From: Paenibacillus phoenicis
GTDB taxonomy: Bacteria > Bacillota > Bacilli > Paenibacillales > Paenibacillaceae
Reading direction: 5' to 3'
Length of the DNA: 64,000 nt
Assembly: GCF_034718895.1 (NCBI RefSeq)
Contig: NZ_JAYERP010000001.1
Span: 2,294,001 to 2,358,000 of the forward strand
Both the position numbers and the translations under genes were made by a program. The first letter of the stretch is position 1. The number at the start of each line of letters is the position of its first letter. Positions 1-7,516 of the stretch are shown here, piece by piece. The notes beneath the pieces were generated by a model. It was not told the DNA's origin. It saw only the letters and a list, made by a program, of their open reading frames with translations, and searched no databases.

Positions 1-2918
1 GCGGACAGCGTTTTATCAAAAGTCGCTTCGGTGCGGTTTATCAGGTCAGGAATTTGCACCCTGAACGCATCCAATAGCATAAATCGGCCTGATTTCTTCA
101 CCAGCTTGATCGTATGCAGGCTGTTGGACAATCCGGATACACTGTAGACAGCTTGCATCGCCTGTCTAACGTCGGCATGGGTATCCACGGTACCTACAAA
201 TGCGCCATCCAGATACACATCCACCTCTCCCTGGGACGGATCGATTTCAGTGATGTACTGGATTCCGGTGCCCTTAAACGTATACTCCAGAAAATCTCCG
301 TTGGTCTCGGCAAAATGCACATCATCCATGTAATCCCCAAAGTTCCGACCACCGTTGCGGTTCCAGGACCCCGTGTAACGAATGCCGGGGTCATCGTTAT
401 TGATCATAAGGAACCGGCCTGACATATCCACGATTTGAATCGTAAGCGTTTGTGGCAGACCTGCGCTAAAATGGAACGTCAGCTCGATGGTTCCTGTAGG
501 CTGTGCTGCTAAATACGAGGAATGAATGCGGACCGTATCCCCTTCGATGGTGTAGTCCGCCCCTTCGGTCAAATCTTCCTCCCCGTTGGCGATGCGAACC
601 AGCGTATTTCCGTTTAGCGTCATCGCAGTCGTCACGTCCGCTTGCGCCGACGGTTTCTGATCAAACTCCGCCATTGTCGGCGAGATCGTGCTGTTGACGA
701 TCGCAGGCCCGGTGATATCGACGTTGAACGTCTGCAAATCTCCGCCGGCGAAATGAAACGTCAAGCTCAGCGTCCCCGGCAGTTGCTGGAGCAAAAACTC
801 TTTCTTGATCGTAACATCGTCCCCGGAGATCACATAATCGGTATTCCGCGCCAGCGCTGTTGAACCTGCCGCGATGCTCGTCAACGTGTCTCCTCCCAGC
901 GGCAACGATACGGTCACATCCTGTGGATTCGTTGTTTCAAAATCAGCCGTTGTCGAACCAATTAAGCTGTCCGCATAAACCTTAAACCCATCAACGATCA
1001 GGTAGGTTCCGCCCTTTTTTATACCGGAGAGGGTATGCTCGCCAAACGGCAGATTTCGCACGCTGTAAATGGGAACCTGCCCCTGTTGAACGGAAGCATT
1101 GGCGTTAACCGTCTCTCGGAATTCGCCGTCGAGATAGATGTCAATTTCCCCGCCAGAATCTGCAGTTTCGGTCAGAAAATCAATGCCAGTGCCCCTAAAC
1201 GGGAATTCAAAACCTACCTCTCCTTTTTCCCCGTAATGGACATCCCCTTGATAATCGTTCCAATCGGGATTTCTGCCTGAACTGTAACCCCAGCTGCCCC
1301 CGGTGCCGTAAGTATCGTAGGTCACCGACGGGTGATTGTCGTTATAGATCACCCAATGCTCTACCGTCTCAACGACGGACTCGGGCGCCGCTTGCTCTAA
1401 GCTTTCCACCGAGTTGCTAACTTCTGGCGCAATTGGATTCGTTGCATCGGAAGACTCCATAATCATGACGTTCAAATCTTGGGCATCCTGTACCAGCTCT
1501 TTACCGCCGTTGCGCGTCCAGCTTCCGGTATATTTCACGCCTGTGTCGTCATCATTCACTTTGGAGGTTCCGTTCTTGGCTGTAACCTTGAACAAACGCG
1601 AAGCATGCGGCTCCAAATAAATGTTGGTCATTCCGGTTGCATAATCGCCAAGCTCCTTATGGGCCCACAAATCGCGGACCGAAGCAGCGCCGTCCAAACC
1701 GATGTCGCTCCACTTTACATTCATGGATGCGCCTTTGGTGCCCAGATTAAACAAAGCCACCGTGTATGTGCCATCCCCATTATTGGCGTACCACACCTGT
1801 TGATTGGTTGCCATCGATACGGGATGTGCCGGGCGGCCGGCTTGGTTGACGGCGATCACCTCATCATTCGTCAACAGCTCCAGACCATAGCCGTCCAGGT
1901 TAGTTAAATCGTCGCCGGTGTAAAATTGCGCACAGGCAATCGCCCACAGCGTTGCCGCGGTCTGCCGCTCGTCTCGGGTCAAGCCGGACGTCTGCCCGTT
2001 CCCAATGTTAAGCGAGTCGAAATCGTTCCAACCGCCGGGGCCAGCGTCACGCCACCACAAGGCAGCATCCGGGAACAACCGGGCGATGTTCGACCATTGG
2101 GTCATCCCAATGTTGCGGTCATACGCCTCCACATCCCAATTGACGCGCCAGCCATTGGCGTATTTTTTCCAGAAGTCTACGTAGTTGTGGTCCAGCGCCC
2201 AGGACAGTTCCAGCCATATTCCGTGCTTGGACAACGCCATCGACCAGGCCTTTACGTCATCCCGCGCGTCGATCGATAGGTCGTTATGGCCAGACCCGGG
2301 AGTCACGCTGTCGAACTTCACGAAGTCAACGCCCCAGGAGGCGATCAGATCCGCGATGGAGTTCACATATTCCTGCGCCCCCGGCTTGGAGAAGTCGATT
2401 TTGTAATCGATATTCCAATAGTCCGCTGGTCGAAGCGGCTGAGCGGCGATGTCCTGCATATGGTATTCCGTGCCGTAAATCGGCAGGTTCTTCTCGTAAG
2501 CTTCTTTGGACAAACCGGGAATCAAATAGATCCCGACCTTCTGTCCATTATTATGGATATAGTCCACCAAATTCTCAAAACCGTTAGGATACAACGTTTC
2601 ACTTGGAAGCGGCCGGCCGTATTCGTCCATGCTGCCGTTCCAGCCTGCGTCGATGTTGATGTATTCGTACCCGTGGGCTTGCAGCTTCTCGCGCATGGCA
2701 TCGGAGATCATCTTCAGCTTCGCTTCCGAGGTCCAATTTCCCTCCGGCCCGTCGTACACCTGCAGGCTGTAGCTGCTCCAACCCATATAAGGCTTCAATG
2801 CCAGGCCGTTATCGGCGGCATGGGCCACCTTGCTCTCCGTGCCAAAATAAGCAAAGGGCACTAGAGTCAGCGCCGCCGCTAACCAGCAAACCAACGTCTT
2901 TTGCAGCAAACGGATCAT
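1..2918 (-). CDS. Secreted GH27 alpha-galactosidase-like enzyme with accessory modules, C-terminus cut by window edge
   Basis: The frame is open for 972 codons and runs off the left edge without a stop. It starts at an ATG 8 nt after AAAGGAG. Residues 1 to about 35 form a signal peptide ending AHA, so the enzyme is exported. Residues about 42-400 are a GH27 barrel: KPYMGWSSY near the start, the KFD motif giving a nucleophile near D203, and RVNWD giving an acid/base near D262. A beta-sandwich with YTGSW and GTGIDFLTE follows, then two Ig-like CBM_X2-type repeats (each with DYxIxGDxVxI and LTFHF), then a second YTGSW module that is truncated. GH27 members release terminal alpha-galactose or beta-L-arabinopyranose; the substrate cannot be fixed from sequence. 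A cre-like site lies about 120 bp upstream. Confidence 0.85.
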   Translation of the reverse strand, partial: MIRLLQKTLVCWLAAALTLVPFAYFGTESKVAHAADNGLALKPYMGWSSYSLQVYDGPEGNWTSEAKLKMISDAMREKLQAHGYEYINIDAGWNGSMDEYGRPLPSETLYPNGFENLVDYIHNNGQKVGIYLIPGLSKEAYEKNLPIYGTEYHMQDIAAQPLRPADYWNIDYKIDFSKPGAQEYVNSIADLIASWGVDFVKFDSVTPGSGHNDLSIDARDDVKAWSMALSKHGIWLELSWALDHNYVDFWKKYANGWRVNWDVEAYDRNIGMTQWSNIARLFPDAALWWRDAGPGGWNDFDSLNIGNGQTSGLTRDERQTAATLWAIACAQFYTGDDLTNLDGYGLELLTNDEVIAVNQAGRPAHPVSMATNQQVWYANNGDGTYTVALFNLGTKGASMNVKWSDIGLDGAASVRDLWAHKELGDYATGMTNIYLEPHASRLFKVTAKNGTSKVNDDDTGVKYTGSWTRNGGKELVQDAQDLNVMIMESSDATNPIAPEVSNSVESLEQAAPESVVETVEHWVIYNDNHPSVTYDTYGTGGSWGYSSGRNPDWNDYQGDVHYGEKGEVGFEFPFRGTGIDFLTETADSGGEIDIYLDGEFRETVNANASVQQGQVPIYSVRNLPFGEHTLSGIKKGGTYLIVDGFKVYADSLIGSTTADFETTNPQDVTVSLPLGGDTLTSIAAGSTALARNTDYVISGDDVTIKKEFLLQQLPGTLSLTFHFAGGDLQTFNVDITGPAIVNSTISPTMAEFDQKPSAQADVTTAMTLNGNTLVRIANGEEDLTEGADYTIEGDTVRIHSSYLAAQPTGTIELTFHFSAGLPQTLTIQIVDMSGRFLMINNDDPGIRYTGSWNRNGGRNFGDYMDDVHFAETNGDFLEYTFKGTGIQYITEIDPSQGEVDVYLDGAFVGTVDTHADVRQAMQAVYSVSGLSNSLHTIKLVKKSGRFMLLDAFRVQIPDLINRTEATFDKTLS

Positions 2919-3281
2919 CAATTCATCTCCTTTGGTAGATATTGTGGTCCCTGTTGGACGGTTGGTGGTTCAATGATTCAGTGATTCTGTGCTTCATTGA
3001 AGTTCGGTGCCCTCCCCCTTTCTGCGATTAAATTATCTTGGTAGCGCTTACATATCTGTCCGATGAAATGATCTCATGAACGTGCCGGCTTCGCCTAGGT
3101 ACATCTCTTCGTTTGGCGTACACTTCCTCCTGATTTCGATGGAGCATCCAGCGGATCTCAGCAACCATTTTTTCGGGCAAGGGACAATTTCCCATATATA
3201 GTTCCCTATATTTCCATTAAATGTATATTTACTCCGTTCACGGTACACGCTATCCCCATATCAATCATTGGAGGTCATGTT
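2919..3281. other. Intergenic region between divergent GH27 and catalase genes
   Basis: This 363-bp stretch separates two divergent genes, so it must hold both promoters. It carries the cre-like site noted separately and AT-rich sequence near 3195-3260. A 66-codon minus-strand frame at 3048-3248 has no ribosome binding site or recognisable motif and was not accepted as a gene. Confidence 0.5.
3039..3052. promoter_or_regulatory. Candidate cre (CcpA) site
   Basis: TGGTAGCGCTTACA matches 12 of 14 positions of the published cre consensus TGWAANCGNTNWCA. It lies about 120 bp upstream of the secreted GH27 gene. Catabolite repression of that gene would make sense, but regulation is inferred from the motif alone. 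Confidence 0.4.
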
Positions 3282-4883
3282 GTGGATAGCCAAGCTGGAA
3301 CAAACTACGAATCAACGGAAGCCGAACATATTTTAACGGACCGTCAGGGTCACCCCATCACGGACAATCAGAACGTCCGAACCGTAGGAAGCCGGGGGCC
3401 AACCACTCTGGAGAACTATCATTTCCTCGAGAAAATCTCCCATTTCGACCGGGAACGTATTCCGGAACGAGTGGTACACGCGCGGGGGGCCGGGGCTCAT
3501 GGTTATTTTGAAGCTTACGGCAAAGTCGGGGACGAGCCGATTGCGAAATATACCCGGGCCAAGCTGTTTCAGGAGGCCGGAAAACGGACGCCGGTGTTCG
3601 TCCGCTTCTCGACCGTGATCGGCGGCGGGGAATCCCCCGAAACGCTCCGCGATCCGCGCGGATTTGCGGTGAAATTTTATACGGAGGATGGCAACTGGGA
3701 TTTGGTGGGTAACAACCTGAAGATCTTTTTTATCCGTGATCCATTGAAGTTCCCGGATATGGTGCATTCCTTCAAGCCCGATCCAGTCAGCAAGCTGCCG
3801 GACCCGGAGCGAATGTTCGACTTCCTGTCGCAAACGCCGGAGTCGACGCATATGGTGACTTTCCTGTTCTCGCCTTGGGGCATCCCGGCAAACTATCGTC
3901 AGATGCAGGGTTCAGGGGTCAACACGTATAAATGGGTCAATAAAGATGGAGAAGCCGTACTGGTCAAATACCATTGGGAGCCGCTGAAGCAAGGGATCAA
4001 GAATCTGCTGCAGCACGAGGCCGACGAGATCCAGAAGACCAACTATAACCATGCAACGCAGGATTTGTATGAGGCGATCGAGCGCGGTGATTATCCGGAG
4101 TGGGAGCTGTGCGTGCAGATCATGAGCGATGACGACCATCCGGAGCTGGACTTCGATCCGCTGGACCCCACCAAGCTGTGGGATCCCGAGAAATTCCCGT
4201 TTCTGCCGGTTGGCAAAATGGTGCTGAATCGCAATCCGGAGAATTATTTTGCCGAGGTAGAGCAAGCGGCGTTTGGGACCGGCGTGCTGGTGGACGGGCT
4301 GGATTTCTCCGATGACAAGCTGCTGCAAGGGCGGACCTTCTCTTACTCGGATACGCAGCGTTACCGCGTGGGGACAAACTATTTGCAACTTCCCATCAAT
4401 GCGCCAAAAACGAAGGTTGCCACGAACCAACGCGGCGGACAAATGGACTATCGGGTCGTCCACAATCCGGGCACGAACCCGCATGTCGATTATGAACCGT
4501 CAACGAAAGAAGGCCTGAAAGAAGCGGACATACGAGGCAAAGACCATGAGCCGCATTACGACGCCAATCTGGTTCGACGGAAGATCGAACGCACCAACGA
4601 TTTCGCTCAAGCCGGCGAGACCTACCGCAAGTTTGATGATGTGGAGAAAAACGAGCTGATTTCCAATTTGGTGAACAATCTGAAGGTGTGCAGTCCTAAA
4701 ATACAGGAAACGTGGATCAGCTACTTTACCCAAGCTGACGAAGAGTATGGAAGACGCGTAAAGGAAGGGCTTGAAGCGGCCAAGCGGGAAATGGGAGCCG
4801 CAGGCAAGCATACCAGCACGGCGGACGCAGATCAAGCGATGGATAAAGCCAAAGGGATGGGGCATGAGTCCGATCGGTATTAA
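3282..4883 (+). CDS. Heme catalase, KatX/KatA-like, 533 aa
   Basis: It converts hydrogen peroxide to water and oxygen and is probably cytoplasmic or spore-associated. The whole clade architecture is present: [11 protein letters not shown] with distal His66, [10 protein letters not shown] with Asn138, and [12 protein letters not shown] with proximal heme ligand Tyr355. The length fits small-subunit monofunctional catalases. A 50-residue C-terminal tail rich in Glu, Lys and Ala is similar to that of Bacillus KatX, but assignment to KatX rather than KatA is a guess. The start is GTG, 8 nt after GGAGG; the ATG at 3277 is in another frame. The gene stands alone with its own terminator. A manganese catalase of unrelated fold lies at 19.3-20.2 kb. 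Confidence 0.93.
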   Translation: MDSQAGTNYESTEAEHILTDRQGHPITDNQNVRTVGSRGPTTLENYHFLEKISHFDRERIPERVVHARGAGAHGYFEAYGKVGDEPIAKYTRAKLFQEAGKRTPVFVRFSTVIGGGESPETLRDPRGFAVKFYTEDGNWDLVGNNLKIFFIRDPLKFPDMVHSFKPDPVSKLPDPERMFDFLSQTPESTHMVTFLFSPWGIPANYRQMQGSGVNTYKWVNKDGEAVLVKYHWEPLKQGIKNLLQHEADEIQKTNYNHATQDLYEAIERGDYPEWELCVQIMSDDDHPELDFDPLDPTKLWDPEKFPFLPVGKMVLNRNPENYFAEVEQAAFGTGVLVDGLDFSDDKLLQGRTFSYSDTQRYRVGTNYLQLPINAPKTKVATNQRGGQMDYRVVHNPGTNPHVDYEPSTKEGLKEADIRGKDHEPHYDANLVRRKIERTNDFAQAGETYRKFDDVEKNELISNLVNNLKVCSPKIQETWISYFTQADEEYGRRVKEGLEAAKREMGAAGKHTSTADADQAMDKAKGMGHESDRY

Positions 4884-4889
4884 TGAACA

Positions 4890-4927
4890 AAACCTGCGAG
4901 GGCCTTGTGGGCAATCGCAGGTTTCTT
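4890..4927 (+). terminator. Rho-independent terminator of the catalase gene
   Basis: Ten-base arms AAACCTGCGA and TCGCAGGTTT flank a 14-nt loop and are followed by a short T-rich run, 7 nt after the catalase stop. Confidence 0.8.
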
Positions 4928-5055
4928 TATGACTCGCCGCGGCCCAGCAAATCCAGCCGCAGCGGCGTAAAGGTATCCCGCAGCTTGCTAGGCTTCAGCG
5001 CGCGGCAGCCCTGCAAGCACACCGCTTGGGATCACCAGTGTTTTCCCCACCGACA
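4928..5055 (-). other. GC-rich stretch, possible C-terminal remnant of a lost gene
   Basis: Read on the minus strand, one frame gives a coding-like tail containing KPSKLRDTFTPLRLDLLG and ending in TAA near 4930. There is no start or ribosome binding site, and the frame is closed upstream near 5040. It is not assigned to a family. The rest of the interval to 5179 is AT-rich and probably holds the promoter of the AraC gene. Confidence 0.2.
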
Positions 5056-5179
5056 GGAGCGTTTTGTCCCACATTCCAGTTGTCCTTATGTTTTCTCCTT
5101 TAAACTTATGGGATAATGGCCTTATCGTTTGAATCTATGATATGGGATATTCATGTTACATGGTTGAAGGAGGAGCCCT

Positions 5180-6061
5180 ATGGACATGACAAGGGGAACT
5201 TACGGTTTCCGGTTCGCTGAAGACCAAGAGCTTCCGCTGTGCGTGTTATTTGCCGCCGGCTATGACTCTATCACTGACCCTTCTTATCACTGGGACGGAT
5301 TAGAGCGAACGGACGGACCTTTGCTCCTGTTCCAATATACATTCTCCGGAGAAGGGGTCTTTGAGTTGGGTGACTGTTCTCACCGCGTTACCGCAGGACA
5401 AGCGTTCCTCGCCGAAATTCCAAGTTCCCATCGCTATTATTATCCGCAAGAAGCTTCGGCGCCTTGGGAGTTCCTGTTCCTGCTGTTTCGGCCGAATGTG
5501 GTACTTCCCTTATGGCGAAAATTCCTCAGCGAAGCCGGAGCAGTTCCTTATCTCCCCGAAGACTCCGCACCGGTGCGGTTGGCGCGTATGATCATCACTG
5601 ATGCGGGAGCAGGTCGGATCACCGATCCCTACATCGCCTCATCTTGCGTTTACCAGTTCGTCACGGAATTAGCCAGAATGCAGGTTACATCGCAGAAAAA
5701 CAAAGAGAACTGGCCGGAAAGCGTCAAACGTGCCGCCGAGTTGATGGAGAGCAACTATGCGCAGATGATCAGCATCGATCAGCTTTCCGAGCATGTTGGC
5801 TTGTCCAAGTACCACTTGATCCGCCGGTTTTCGGACAGTACAGGACTTACGCCAGGCGCTTATCTGACCCGTGTCCGCACCGAAAAAGCGATGGACCTGC
5901 TTCGCGGTACGTCACTTAGCATTGAGACCATTGCTGAGCGGGTAGGTTACTCCAGCGGAAGCTACTTCATTAAGGCCTTCCGCCGTTTGACCGGGCTCAC
6001 CCCCGGAGAGTTCCGCAGCGGGGGCGAAAGTCTGGTCTATCGCAAGCTGTTCTTCGATTAA
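5180..6061 (+). CDS. AraC-family transcriptional regulator, probable activator of the adjacent alpha-galactosidase
   Basis: This 293-residue protein has an N-terminal cupin-type sensor (about 30-160) and a C-terminal double helix-turn-helix of the AraC/XylS type (about 180-285). The first helix-turn-helix reads ISIDQLSEHVGLSKYHLIRR and the second ends in the conserved VGYSSGSYFIKAFRRLTG. The start is ATG after GAAGGAGGAG. The alpha-galactosidase gene follows on the same strand 113 bp downstream, and the gap contains three related half-sites spaced as expected for an AraC-type dimer. This makes it the likely local regulator; the inducer, probably an alpha-galactoside, is inferred. Confidence 0.88.
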   Translation: MDMTRGTYGFRFAEDQELPLCVLFAAGYDSITDPSYHWDGLERTDGPLLLFQYTFSGEGVFELGDCSHRVTAGQAFLAEIPSSHRYYYPQEASAPWEFLFLLFRPNVVLPLWRKFLSEAGAVPYLPEDSAPVRLARMIITDAGAGRITDPYIASSCVYQFVTELARMQVTSQKNKENWPESVKRAAELMESNYAQMISIDQLSEHVGLSKYHLIRRFSDSTGLTPGAYLTRVRTEKAMDLLRGTSLSIETIAERVGYSSGSYFIKAFRRLTGLTPGEFRSGGESLVYRKLFFD

Positions 6062-6068
6062 ACGCAAT

Positions 6069-6110
6069 ATTTTGCTATTCATATCGCAAAGTTACTATAG
6101 ATATAGCAAA
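6069..6110 (+). promoter_or_regulatory. Candidate AraC-type operator half-sites upstream of alpha-galactosidase
   Basis: ATATCGCAAA (6081-6090) and ATATAGCAAA (6101-6110) are direct repeats with a 20-bp period, which puts them on the same face of the helix. A third copy, TTTGCTAT at 6071-6078, is inverted. This arrangement is typical of AraC-family binding sites. The cognate protein is probably the regulator encoded just upstream. Confidence 0.5.
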
Positions 6111-6172
6111 ACTCCTTTAGGTAAGATGAACCTAACAAGAGCAATAAAGATCCATCCGTAAAGGAGTTTTGC
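6106..6172 (+). promoter_or_regulatory. Leader hairpin that would sequester the alpha-galactosidase ribosome binding site
   Basis: GCAAAACTCCTTTA (6106-6119) is the exact reverse complement of TAAAGGAGTTTTGC (6159-6172). The second arm contains the AAAGGAG ribosome binding site of the gene starting at 6175. A smaller stem, TTAGGT/ACCTAA (6117-6122 and 6130-6135), overlaps the first arm and could be an alternative fold. If the transcript starts upstream of 6106, translation would be blocked unless the first arm is bound or excluded. The transcript start is not known. Confidence 0.45.
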
Positions 6173-6174
6173 AA

Positions 6175-7458
6175 ATGAACCATCAGCAGATTGCCCCAAC
6201 TCCACCGCTAGGTTGGAATAGTTGGGACTGCTACGGCGCAGCTGTGACGGAAGAAGAGATTCGGGGCAATGCGGAATACATGGCCAAGCATCTGAAAGAC
6301 TTTGGTTGGAACTATATCACCGTGGATATTCAATGGTATGAACCAGGAGCCCTTTCGTCTCAATATCGGCCGTTTGTTCCGCTTGTGATGGACGGCTATT
6401 CCCGGCTGATGCCTGCCGAGAATCGCTTCCCCTCTGCGGCCGGCGGCCAAGGCTTCAAGCCGTTAGCGGATTATGTGCATAGCCTCGGGCTGCGATTCGG
6501 CATTCATATCATGCGCGGCATTCCGCGGCAAGCCGTTCACGCCGCCACACCGATCTTGGGGACGACCGCAACCGCACGTGATATTGCACATCCCAATTCG
6601 ATCTGTCCCTGGAATACCGATATGTACGGTGTGGATGCCTCCAAAGAAGGAGCGCAGGCCTATTATGATTCGCTTTTTGCCTTATATGCCTCATGGGGCG
6701 TTGATCTCGTAAAAGTGGACGATATTGCCACTTCCCGGCTTTACGGCACCCACCAAGCCGAAATTGCATTGATCTCCGAGGCGATCAAGCGCTGCGGCCG
6801 TCCGATGGTGCTCAGCTTATCCCCCGGACCGGCTCCGGTGGAGCTTGCAGCTTTCTTCGCCGAACAGGCTAACATGTGGCGCATGACGGACGATTTCTGG
6901 GACCAGTGGCCGCTGCTAAGGGACATGTTCGACCGCTGCCGGGCATGGCAGGGCGTCCCGCAAGCCGGGTCATGGCCGGACTGCGACATGCTGCCGCTGG
7001 GGCATATCGGCATCCGCTCGGTGGACGGCGGCGGGGCGGATCGCTGGACCCGGTTCACCCGCGACGAGCAATTAACGATGATGTCGCTTTGGAGCATTTT
7101 CCGTTCGCCGTTGATCTTTGGCGGGGAACTCCGAGACAATGACGAATGGACCTTGTCGCTGCTGACCAACCGCGAGGTGCTGCGGATGCACCGGGAAAGC
7201 CGCGGCGCCAAAGAAGCCCTTCGGCAAGACGACCTGATCGTTTGGACGGCCGAACATCCCGAAGGGTTCAACTATGCAGCTGTTTTTAATGTAGGGGAAA
7301 GCGCGCTGCCGCTGGAGCTCCCTCTGGAGCAAATCGGTTTATCCGGCGTTTCTACCGGAACTGAGCTGTGGAGCGAAGCTCCCGCGGAGCTTACGGCGAC
7401 TGAGGAGCTTCGGACTACGATCCCGCCGCACGGGGTGCGGTTGTATCGGTTGGAATGA
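6175..7458 (+). CDS. Cytoplasmic GH27 alpha-galactosidase, 427 aa
   Basis: It should cleave terminal alpha-galactosyl residues from imported oligosaccharides such as melibiose or raffinose. No signal peptide is present. The GH27 pattern is clear: PPLGWNSWDCYG at the N-terminus, VDLVKVDD with nucleophile D182, and RMTDD with acid/base D239, followed by a small C-terminal beta domain. The ATG at 6175 is preferred over the in-frame TTG at 6169 because AAGGAG sits 8 nt before it. Codons and GC match the neighbours. It follows the AraC regulator and ends at a strong hairpin shared with the convergent GH32 gene. GH27 also contains isomaltodextranase and beta-L-arabinopyranosidase activities, so the exact substrate is open. 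Confidence 0.85.
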   Translation: MNHQQIAPTPPLGWNSWDCYGAAVTEEEIRGNAEYMAKHLKDFGWNYITVDIQWYEPGALSSQYRPFVPLVMDGYSRLMPAENRFPSAAGGQGFKPLADYVHSLGLRFGIHIMRGIPRQAVHAATPILGTTATARDIAHPNSICPWNTDMYGVDASKEGAQAYYDSLFALYASWGVDLVKVDDIATSRLYGTHQAEIALISEAIKRCGRPMVLSLSPGPAPVELAAFFAEQANMWRMTDDFWDQWPLLRDMFDRCRAWQGVPQAGSWPDCDMLPLGHIGIRSVDGGGADRWTRFTRDEQLTMMSLWSIFRSPLIFGGELRDNDEWTLSLLTNREVLRMHRESRGAKEALRQDDLIVWTAEHPEGFNYAAVFNVGESALPLELPLEQIGLSGVSTGTELWSEAPAELTATEELRTTIPPHGVRLYRLE

Positions 7459-7459
7459 A

Positions 7460-7490
7460 AGAGACCTGCCGCCCTGGCAGGTCTCTTCCC
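7460..7490. terminator. Bidirectional terminator between convergent genes
   Basis: AGAGACCTGCC and GGCAGGTCTCT form an 11-bp perfect stem with a 5-nt loop, 2 nt after the alpha-galactosidase stop. T-rich sequence follows on the plus side. It lies 27 bp past the end of the convergent GH32 gene. Confidence 0.8.
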
Positions 7491-7516
7491 TATCAAAACT
7501 CCAGCTATAGTTATCC

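Noticed and set aside
3048..3248. 66-codon minus-strand frame between GH27 and catalase
   Set aside because: No ribosome binding site and no family features, and it lies in the intergenic control region.
4883..5116. 77-codon frame after the catalase gene
   Set aside because: It is read through the terminator hairpin and has no start signal.
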